From a virus, in the IMG/VR virus record IMGVR_UViG_3300005337_000047, positions 1 through 24,215 of that record: a stretch of 24,215 bases of DNA. One strand, 5' to 3'. This document shows, in pieces, positions 17,848-24,215 of this stretch (the first letter of the stretch is position 1; every line of letters begins with the position of its first letter). Below the pieces are notes generated by a model. The model was not told where the DNA came from and made no database searches. It saw only the letters and a program-made list of their open reading frames with translations. The position numbers and the translations under genes were made by a program.

Positions 17848-19109
17848 TGGCTATTGGTATTGGTGCATCCGGTATAGTTGGAATTGCCTTTGAGCAATTG
17901 TCACCTCCGGTTCTGTCTGGTGCTCCACAAGCTGGTGGTGCGCTGACTGCTGGTACTTATAAGTACTACATAACAGCGCTCAACGCTAATGGTGAAACTA
18001 CAGTTTCTAACGAAGTTACTGTTACTACGGCTGCCGGCAACCTAACAGCACACTTGTCGTGGCCAGCGGTAACTGGTGCCACAGGATACAAGGTTTACCG
18101 TACTGCTTCTGGTGGCGGCACTGGTACTGAGTTGTTAATAGCAACTTTGGGCTTAGTTGTCGTTTACGATGACACAGCAGTGGGCGCACCATCTGGTGCT
18201 TTCCCGACTGCGAATACCGCCACAACACCCGGTGTCTACGCTGCTCCTATTAAGTATTTCCCATTCAATAGTGAATCTATTACCTCTACCAACCAAACAG
18301 TATTCCGTCGGCCAATCCGACAGTCCGCCGATATCATTGGTGCCGTTGCTGGCAACTACATGATTGGTGGAGAACTTAACATAGAAGCTATTGAGGACGT
18401 GGTTCCTTACTTCCTCATGGGCAGCCGTATTTCTGTAGTGAAATCAGGATCTACACCTAACTTTACATACACATTCACACCAACACCAGCAGCCGTTGCC
18501 GCTAAAACTTACTCGTTAACAGTAGTTCGTAATGGCATAGTATTCGGCTATGTTGGAGTTTGTACTTCAAGCTTCGGTTTCGGCGTTGATAATGGTCTTA
18601 TGACGTTCAAGACTTCGGTCATGGGACGTGATGAGGCCGTACAGAGCCTGCCTACACCAACATATCCAACTACAGTGCCCTTCGGCGCCGGTCAATATTC
18701 AATTGAAATTCCAACAGGTTCAGCAGTGCTAGACACTGACACCTTTGAATTCTCAGTTGAAGATGCAGCAGAGGCACAGTTCCGTCTTAAGAGCACAGGT
18801 CGTGGTGCACAGTTCATCAAGTATGGTGAGCGTGCATCTACTATGACATTTGAGCGTGACTTCCAGGACCGTACTGACTTCGATGCATTCAAAGCAACAA
18901 CTTCACAATCTGTTACCATTACCGCCAGCAAGGGCGTCAACAACTCCATTTCAATTCTTGCCCCTGTGGCTATCAAGGATACGTACGAGGTTGGACTATC
19001 CAGCGAAGGTGACTTGGTTCGCGCTTCTATCGCTTACCAGAACATCATCGATGGCACAGGTAAGTCTTGGCAGATTGTGATTAAGACTCAGGAAGACATT
19101 ACCCTGTAA
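17847..19109 (+). CDS. Major tail tube protein with inserted Ig-like domain
   Basis: A 420-aa protein. Residues 1-20 form the N-terminal arm; residues 22-125 form an Ig/fibronectin-like domain (GTYKYYITALNANGETTVSNE, ATGYKVYRTASGGGTG, VYDDTAVGAPSGA) like that of the 166-aa protein at 8507-9007. The remainder is the tube domain (PIKYFPFNSESITSTNQTVFRRPIRQSADIIGAVAGNYMIGGELNIEA), ending with a long beta-rich part. The tube is a stack of rings through which DNA is ejected. An Ig domain near the N terminus instead of the more common C-terminal position is notable. Confidence 0.8.
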   Translation: MAIGIGASGIVGIAFEQLSPPVLSGAPQAGGALTAGTYKYYITALNANGETTVSNEVTVTTAAGNLTAHLSWPAVTGATGYKVYRTASGGGTGTELLIATLGLVVVYDDTAVGAPSGAFPTANTATTPGVYAAPIKYFPFNSESITSTNQTVFRRPIRQSADIIGAVAGNYMIGGELNIEAIEDVVPYFLMGSRISVVKSGSTPNFTYTFTPTPAAVAAKTYSLTVVRNGIVFGYVGVCTSSFGFGVDNGLMTFKTSVMGRDEAVQSLPTPTYPTTVPFGAGQYSIEIPTGSAVLDTDTFEFSVEDAAEAQFRLKSTGRGAQFIKYGERASTMTFERDFQDRTDFDAFKATTSQSVTITASKGVNNSISILAPVAIKDTYEVGLSSEGDLVRASIAYQNIIDGTGKSWQIVIKTQEDITL

Positions 19110-19120
19110 ATGGGGAATCA

Positions 19121-19618
19121 ATGGATTTAGCTTATTGGTTGATAGTTTACTATATTATTCCAATTGCTGAATTAATCTTTATTCCACTATACGCAGGTCG
19201 TATGGTGTATAAATGGTTAGTAAAGAGGAGATCCACAGCCATGCCAGTAGGTACCATTACCAACACAACATCTGACAAATTAGCGCTCAACACTGCGCCG
19301 CCAGATGGATACGTTATTGTGCGTAGAATGACTTATGGTGAGGAAATGCACCGGTCATCACTAGCAGCCAGATTCCTTATGGGTGGCACATCAAGCAAAG
19401 ACTTCACAGGTGAGCTAGACATTCAGTCGGAGAAAGTGACCCTGTGGGACTTTGCTAATTTAGTAGTTGAGCACAACATTACTGATGCCTCTGGCAGAGT
19501 GCTTAACTTCAAAAATGAGCAGGATGTACGGTCATTGGATGTACGCGTCGGCAAGGAAATCGGTCAGTATATTGATGACTTCAACGCTACAGAGAATACT
19601 GACGAAGTAAAAAACTAA
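19121..19618 (+). CDS. Tail assembly chaperone (gpG-like), with N-terminal membrane-type segment
   Basis: The frame from ATG 19121 (TGGGGAATCA ahead) encodes 165 aa. The first 40 residues contain a hydrophobic helix (LAYWLIVYYIIPIAELIFIPLYAG) and a basic end (KRRSTA), unlike normal chaperones. A second start, ATG 19241 (codon 41, MPVGTITNTTSDKLALNTAP), has AGAGGAG about 12 bases ahead and would give a normal soluble chaperone of 125 aa. The chaperone part (YGEEMHRSSLAARFLMG, LWDFANLVVEHNITDASGRVLNF) has the usual look. The frame ends just after a slippery site (19609-19615). Confidence 0.72.
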   Translation: MDLAYWLIVYYIIPIAELIFIPLYAGRMVYKWLVKRRSTAMPVGTITNTTSDKLALNTAPPDGYVIVRRMTYGEEMHRSSLAARFLMGGTSSKDFTGELDIQSEKVTLWDFANLVVEHNITDASGRVLNFKNEQDVRSLDVRVGKEIGQYIDDFNATENTDEVKN

Positions 19619-19866
19619 TTAGCGAGCTACGTAAGGCAGTTCTTATTCCGAATGCCAACAAAGTAGCTCCAGATGCCTTAGGTATTCTAAACATTATTCG
19701 AACTTGTCAAAACTATAACACGTTACCAAGAGCTGGTGGTTTATTAGATCAAGATGCGCTAATGGTGCATTTAATGTTCTATGTGACGCAATGGGATACA
19801 CAACGGCGTGAACTCGATGAGGCTAAGGCTCGACGTGAAGCTGAACGCCAGCGACAGCATGGGTGA
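19121..19866 (+). CDS. Tail assembly chaperone, -1 frameshift product (gpGT-like)
   Basis: Ribosomes that slip back one base at AAAAAAC (19609-19615) continue in frame CTA ATT AGC and so on, for 83 more codons to the TGA at 19864-19866. The added part (LISELRKAVLIPNANKVAPD, LGILNIIRTCQNYNTLPRAGGLL, then a Glu/Arg-rich end QRRELDEAKARREAERQRQ) has no start codon with a binding site of its own. Such gpG-gpGT pairs chaperone the tape measure protein in lambda-like tails. The end overlaps the spacer before the tape measure gene. Confidence 0.8.
19609..19615 (+). other. Slippery heptamer AAAAAAC for -1 frameshift
   Basis: In the zero frame (GTA AAA AAC TAA) the heptamer is A AAA AAC, a perfect X-XXY-YYZ. 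The zero-frame stop follows at once, giving a strong stop-coupled context. Confidence 0.85.
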
Positions 19867-19877
19867 GAGGAGTCGAA

Positions 19878-22730
19878 GTGCCCTTTAGTGCAACTAGAGA
19901 CCTTTGGCTTGTGCTGAAAGCTCGCGATGAAGCTACTAGCGCAATGCGTGCATTCTCACGTGACATTCGGCAAGTTGGTGACAGCGTTGCTGAAGCAAAT
20001 CTACGAGCAGCCAGATCAGCAATTCAGAATGAAGTAGCAGCACGACGACTTTCCGCAGCATATCAGATTGGTATTCTGCGTAAAGGCGAACAGACTGACG
20101 CTACTAAAGCTGAAATTTCAGCACTACAAAATGAAACTAGAGCATTTGCACTAGGCGCACAACAGCGTATTGGAGTTATTGATCAAGAGATTGCTTCCAT
20201 GCGTGTTCAACGTTCACAAATGGAAGAGAATCGAGTATCTAGTCAAAAGCTAAGTTCTGCTTTTGCTGGATTGTCAGCAGCTACCGCCGCTATGGGTACA
20301 GTTATGGTGGCTAGCGCGGCATTCGGTGTTGCCGGACTTTATAGTCTAGTCAAGGCACAATCTGAATATGAGAAAGCTTCAGCGCTAACTCGTACTCAGG
20401 TTGACAAGTTTGCAACCTCTCTTGAAGATATAGAGAAGATTGGTCTAAGAGTAGCTGATTCTATCGGTGTGCCATTCGAACAGATTCAGCCAGCTTTGTA
20501 TAACATTTTCTCATCAATGGAAATTGGTGCTAAACAAGCTGAGCAAGTCTTAGGCATTTTTGCTAAGGCAGCTGTAGCTGGACAAACAAGTATTGAAAAT
20601 GCATCAGTTGCAACCATTGGTATTTTGAACGCATTCCAATTGCCTCTAACTTCCATCAATCACCTAATGGACGTGCAGTTCCAACTGGTGAAGGAAGGTA
20701 TTGGTAGCTACGACGAGTGGTCACAGCGTATTGGTTTGGTCACTCCATCAGCAGTGCGGTTTGGGCAGACGGTTGATATGATGACCGCTGCACTGGCAGC
20801 ATCCACTCGTATGGGTATTTCCGCTGCTAGATCAGCAACGGCAGTATCTAGGGCTATGGATGCAATGTCTAACCCAGCGGCAGTCAAAGCCCTTAAGGGC
20901 CTCGGTATTGCATCATATGACGCAAGCGGCCACTTCCGTCCTATGATCGATATTCTGATGGACTTCCGTACTCAGCTAGAAAAGATGCCAAATCAGGATA
21001 GAGTCAAAGCAATTCTAGACGTGTTCAAGGGTGCTGGTGGAACTATTGAAGCCCGCCGGTTCCTACAGAACATGCTTCTAACACCAGGAAACTTGGAATT
21101 ATTCCAAAACATTCTTGGTAGCATGAAGCAATCGGCTGGCTCATTCGAGCAAGCCTATGCAATTATGGCAGATACTACTGCGATTAAAACAGAACTACTT
21201 GCAAACAAATGGCAAGAAGTTAAAATTGCCGCAGGTAAAGCACTTGTTCCCGCTTTCACAGCTGTTGTAAGTTGGTTCATTAAACTGTTTGATTGGTTCA
21301 ACAAACTACCACCATCAACCCAACAACTTATTGTTAAGATTATTGCCATCACAGTAGCTGTCACTGGTCTCATCGGTGTACTGCTACTTATCACCAGCGT
21401 TATTCTTGGCTTCGCGGCCGCTATTACTGTTGCATCCACGCCAGTATTGCTATTCGTTGGAATTGCAGCATTGGTTGTAGGTGCGATTATAGCTATCGGT
21501 GTCGCCTTTACCATTCTTATGATTAAGAACAAAGGCTTCCGCGACTGGATCATCAATGCTGGTAAGAACATTAAAAACTTTGCTTTGATGATTGCACACG
21601 GATTCATGGCAGCAGTTAACGCTGTTATCGACTTTGGCAAAATGATTATTCAAGCAGTCGTTACGGCCTGGAACGCTGTAGTAAATGCAACCGTAACGGC
21701 TTGGAACGCTGTTGTCTCATTTGTACAAACTGTCGTTGGTGCTATTGTTGGATTTGTTCAAGGTCTAATCAATGGCATGATCAGCGTATTCCAGGCTGGT
21801 ATTAACTTCATTGTAGGAATTTGGAATTACTTCTGGAACACTAGCATTGGTGGATTGATCATCAGTGCTGGTAAATTCCTACTAGCAGTTGCAGAACTCA
21901 CATTATACGGTTTGCTATTCATCTTTGAATATATCATAAAAGGCATTCAAATCGCCTGGGATTTCCTGTGGGATCATGTTATCAAGTACGTGGTTGATGC
22001 TTGGAACATTGTCGTAGCTTATCTATCAGGTGTTTGGGAAACAGTTAAGGGAGCAGCGCTAGCTGCATGGAACCTTGTCTATGGCTACATTAGTGATAAG
22101 GTAAATTCAGCAAAAACTGCTGTCATGACTGCATTCAATATAGTTAAAAGCTTCCTAGATACTATTTGGACTAATATTAAGACAGCGGTCGCTGCTGCTT
22201 GGGAGACAGTTAAATCTACTGTTGGTGAAAAGGTAGACGCAGTTGTCAACAAAGCTAAGGAAGTTAAAGATAAGATAGTTAACTTCTTTGCTAACGCTGG
22301 CACCTGGTTGTTTGAAGCCGGAAAGCATATCATTCAAGGTCTGATCGACGGTATTGGTTCCATGTTCGATGCACTAGGTAACAAGATCAGTGATGCAGCT
22401 AACTGGATTAAGAGTCACCTACCGTTCTCCCCAGCAAAACGTGGTCCACTATCTGGACGAGGAAATCCATACTACTCTGGTCAATCTATTGTTAAGTTGA
22501 TCGCGGCTGGTATTTACAGTCAGCAAGATGCGTTGACTATGGCACTAAATGCCTTTACTGGCAATATCACAAATATGACTGGCGGATTAGCTATTGGCAA
22601 CGCTGCTGGTGGCACTGGTACAACCGGTACACATAACCAGTACAATCAGAGTATTGTCATTAATACAAATGAAATTGATCCACGGCGTCATGCCATGGAG
22701 CTTGGAGCGCTTTTGGCTGGAGTGTCATAA
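19878..22730 (+). CDS. Tape measure protein, about 950 aa
   Basis: I choose GTG 19878 (MPFSATRDLWLVLKARDEAT), preceded by GAGAGGAGTCGAA, over GTG 19863, which has no site. Domains: N-terminal coiled coil (residues 20-125); a hydrophobic segment (128-158); a TP901/PhageMin_Tail domain (about 160-400, with GVPFEQIQPALYNIFSSM and LVTPSAVRFGQTVDMMTAALAAS); a multi-span hydrophobic block (483-548); then Trp-bearing repeats (TAWNAVVNATV, 11 residues per copy near 596-617) and the conserved end SHLPFSPAKRGPLSGRGNPYYSGQSIV. The protein sets tail length; about 950 residues imply a tail of roughly 140 nm by the usual 0.15 nm per residue. The stop overlaps the next start. Confidence 0.93.
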   Translation: MPFSATRDLWLVLKARDEATSAMRAFSRDIRQVGDSVAEANLRAARSAIQNEVAARRLSAAYQIGILRKGEQTDATKAEISALQNETRAFALGAQQRIGVIDQEIASMRVQRSQMEENRVSSQKLSSAFAGLSAATAAMGTVMVASAAFGVAGLYSLVKAQSEYEKASALTRTQVDKFATSLEDIEKIGLRVADSIGVPFEQIQPALYNIFSSMEIGAKQAEQVLGIFAKAAVAGQTSIENASVATIGILNAFQLPLTSINHLMDVQFQLVKEGIGSYDEWSQRIGLVTPSAVRFGQTVDMMTAALAASTRMGISAARSATAVSRAMDAMSNPAAVKALKGLGIASYDASGHFRPMIDILMDFRTQLEKMPNQDRVKAILDVFKGAGGTIEARRFLQNMLLTPGNLELFQNILGSMKQSAGSFEQAYAIMADTTAIKTELLANKWQEVKIAAGKALVPAFTAVVSWFIKLFDWFNKLPPSTQQLIVKIIAITVAVTGLIGVLLLITSVILGFAAAITVASTPVLLFVGIAALVVGAIIAIGVAFTILMIKNKGFRDWIINAGKNIKNFALMIAHGFMAAVNAVIDFGKMIIQAVVTAWNAVVNATVTAWNAVVSFVQTVVGAIVGFVQGLINGMISVFQAGINFIVGIWNYFWNTSIGGLIISAGKFLLAVAELTLYGLLFIFEYIIKGIQIAWDFLWDHVIKYVVDAWNIVVAYLSGVWETVKGAALAAWNLVYGYISDKVNSAKTAVMTAFNIVKSFLDTIWTNIKTAVAAAWETVKSTVGEKVDAVVNKAKEVKDKIVNFFANAGTWLFEAGKHIIQGLIDGIGSMFDALGNKISDAANWIKSHLPFSPAKRGPLSGRGNPYYSGQSIVKLIAAGIYSQQDALTMALNAFTGNITNMTGGLAIGNAAGGTGTTGTHNQYNQSIVINTNEIDPRRHAMELGALLAGVS
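21663..21712 (+). repeat. 33-bp period repeat in tape measure gene
   Basis: ACGGCCTGGAACGCTGT (21663-21679) recurs as ACGGCTTGGAACGCTGT (21696-21712), coding for two 11-residue units AWNAVV. Such Trp/Phe-bearing 11-residue repeats are known in tape measure proteins. Confidence 0.6.
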
Positions 22731-23587
22731 TGACTATTGGTCTTAATGATTATGAATTCCAGTTGGATACTACTGGCGTGCGATTGAACACTGACAGTAC
22801 CGGAATACCATTTGTGGATATCAACAAAGTTTCTGGATTGGACAACAGTCCATACCGAGAAACTTTTCGTGATCATGAAGGTACTGATGGTGGATTCCTA
22901 GATGCAGAATTTGAAACAGGTAGAGCAATAGTTTTAGATGGTATTGTTTATGGAGATACTTTAAATATTGAAAGTTATCTGGATACACTAAAACAAAATT
23001 ATGCACCAGTACGAAACCCTATTCCATTTTACTTTAAATCTAGTGGTGTCTCTGAACGCTTCGTTAATGTAAAACCAAGAGGCGTGAGATTCGATTGGGA
23101 ACAAGCTCGAAGAATTGGCATCACAAATATTCAGTTTCAGATGTATGCTGAAGATCCAAGAATATATGACAACGATCTATTAAGTATTGCCGTCCCATAT
23201 GGTGGTCCAGCCACCACAGGGTTTGGCTTCAACTTCGGATTCAACTTAAGCTTTGGCGCGACAGTACCAGCTTCTGGTGGTATTGTGGTAGTTAGTGGCA
23301 ATCGACCAACTCCAGCTATTATTACCGTTACTGGTCCTGCGACATTGCCATCAATAGTTAACTCCACAGATGGATTAACACTAACTTTCAATTTAACCCT
23401 ATCAGCTTCTGATGTACTAGTTATTGATCTAGCGACTAGAAATGTAACTGTTAATGGCGCGAATGCTCGATTTAGTTTGATAGAACCTAACTGGTGGCTA
23501 TTCAATCCAGGTAGCACCTTTGTGATTTTTGGTGGGCAGTCTGGCAGTGGCACCATGGTTATTAGTTACAGAAATGCTTGGAGGTAA
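22730..23587 (+). CDS. Distal tail (Dit-like) protein, 285 aa
   Basis: ATG 22730 overlaps the tape measure stop (TAATG). The N-terminal half (YEFQLDTTGVRLNTDSTGIPFVDINKVSGLDNSPYRETFRDHEGTDGGFLDAEFETGRAIVLDGIVYG, then FDWEQARRIGITNIQFQMYAEDPRIYDND) has the belt-domain pattern of Dit-like proteins. The C-terminal half (FNFGFNLSFGATVPASGG to MVISYRNAWR) has the galectin-like strand-rich pattern. The protein forms the hexameric ring joining the tail tube to the tip. Gene order agrees. Confidence 0.8.
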   Translation: MTIGLNDYEFQLDTTGVRLNTDSTGIPFVDINKVSGLDNSPYRETFRDHEGTDGGFLDAEFETGRAIVLDGIVYGDTLNIESYLDTLKQNYAPVRNPIPFYFKSSGVSERFVNVKPRGVRFDWEQARRIGITNIQFQMYAEDPRIYDNDLLSIAVPYGGPATTGFGFNFGFNLSFGATVPASGGIVVVSGNRPTPAIITVTGPATLPSIVNSTDGLTLTFNLTLSASDVLVIDLATRNVTVNGANARFSLIEPNWWLFNPGSTFVIFGGQSGSGTMVISYRNAWR

Positions 23588-23589
23588 TT

Positions 23590-24215
23590 ATGGCTGTGAT
23601 TAACCCGCCAGGCTGGCTACAGAACGTTGGCGCTACGCACACAGCGGCACAGCTACGCAGTTACATTGGTGCATTAATAGGGCAGAACTCTTCTGGCACT
23701 TCCATGATTGCGGCTAGTGGTGTACACCCAGACATGGGTAACAAACTATCTGTGACGCAAAATGGTTCACCAAACATGTCTGTCATTGTTAAGTCTGGTA
23801 TTGCACTAGTAGGTGGCACTGAAAATGCTTCCCAAGGTTCATACTTTGTGATGAATGATGCTGACTTGAACCTCAGCATTGGTGCTAATGGTTCTGGTCA
23901 GCCACGTATTGACAGTGTGTTCTTTAAGGTTCAAGATACTCAGTACTCTGGTGTTACTGATGCATGTTCATTAGTAGTGGTAGCTGGCACACCAGCCGGT
24001 TCACCATCGCCACCATCCGCACCAGCAAATGCAATTCGTCTAGCGAACGTGGCTGTGGCGAATGGTGCTTCATCTATTACCAATGCCAATATTACAGATG
24101 TTAGACCATGGCTTACCGTTCCATCATACACAATGCCACAAGTTGACGTATTTACTTCTGGTGGTACATGGACTAAGCCGGCTGGCGCTCGGTGGGTATG
24201 GGCCAGAGTGCAAGC
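23590..24215 (+). CDS. Minor tail / appendage protein, 3' end outside the window
   Basis: An open frame from ATG 23590 (binding site GGAGGTAATT) to the window end, at least 208 codons. It begins MAVINPPGWLQNVGATHTAA. It then carries VVKSGIALVGG, QPRIDSVFFKVQDTQ, PPSAPANAIRLANVAVANGASSITNANITDVRPWLTVPSY and VFTSGGTWTKPAGARWVW. This set (a short tail-fibre-like base domain, the NITDVRPW motif, and the first strand of a glycine-rich domain after GTWTKPAGA) is usual in siphovirus minor tail and receptor-contacting proteins. The C terminus and any host-binding domain are not visible. Confidence 0.78.
   Translation, partial: MAVINPPGWLQNVGATHTAAQLRSYIGALIGQNSSGTSMIAASGVHPDMGNKLSVTQNGSPNMSVIVKSGIALVGGTENASQGSYFVMNDADLNLSIGANGSGQPRIDSVFFKVQDTQYSGVTDACSLVVVAGTPAGSPSPPSAPANAIRLANVAVANGASSITNANITDVRPWLTVPSYTMPQVDVFTSGGTWTKPAGARWVWARVQ

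Noticed and set aside
21155-21640. Leftward 161-codon frame inside the tape measure gene
   Set aside because: Antisense shadow of the hydrophobic helices; no start signal.
1-24215. Integrase, attachment site or repressor that would prove a temperate phage
   Set aside because: None is recognisable in the window; lifestyle stays open.

Overview
The window is part of the genome of a tailed double-stranded DNA phage (or prophage) with a long non-contractile tail, probably of an actinobacterium. The phage call rests on the ordered rightward set of terminase, portal, Mu gpI-like protease/scaffold, decoration, capsid, connector, tail tube, frameshifted tail chaperone, tape measure and Dit-like genes. 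The host guess is weaker. It rests on TGTGA-N6-TCACA operators of the actinobacterial Crp/GlxR type, a DUF2637-like membrane protein, GTG starts with strong GGAGG sites and a tape measure C terminus of the kind common in actinophages. Base composition is moderate, lower than most actinobacterial chromosomes.

Layout. Positions 28-7382 carry small leftward genes, nearly all without recognisable function. One larger gene (28-948) is followed by a 688-base stretch without a convincing gene (949-1636), then small genes at 1637-3281, a four-helix membrane protein (3319-3960), and a run of very small genes (4217-7382). Positions 7383-8160 are a control region with several leftward promoter-like and operator-like sites, an AT-rich segment, and the start of the rightward structural operon. 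Positions 8161-24215 are packaging, head and tail genes, tightly packed with many ATGA and TAATG overlaps. The last gene runs off the window.

The most unusual part is 4177-7436. Nine successive transcription cassettes (eight single genes and one overlapping pair) are each enclosed by their own inverted repeat of about 27-30 bp. One arm lies just upstream of the ribosome binding site and the other just after the stop codon. The sequence differs from cassette to cassette but is matched within each pair. Between the upstream arm and the start codon sits a conserved start-associated sequence, sense strand AAATCGGACATAAGGAGAC, often with a palindrome (ATGTCCGA-N4-TCGGACAT). It recalls the start-associated sequences of cluster K mycobacteriophages but is different in sequence and is combined with gene-enclosing repeats. 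At least two leftward promoters have a Crp/GlxR-like palindrome about 53 bp upstream of the -10 box, so the leftward genes may respond to host cAMP-type regulation.

On the right, the head genes are Mu-like (DUF935-type portal, gpI-type protease with an in-frame internal scaffold start, gpG-like protein) while the tail genes are typical of siphoviruses. These include a perfect AAAAAAC slippery site producing a gpG-gpGT-type chaperone pair.
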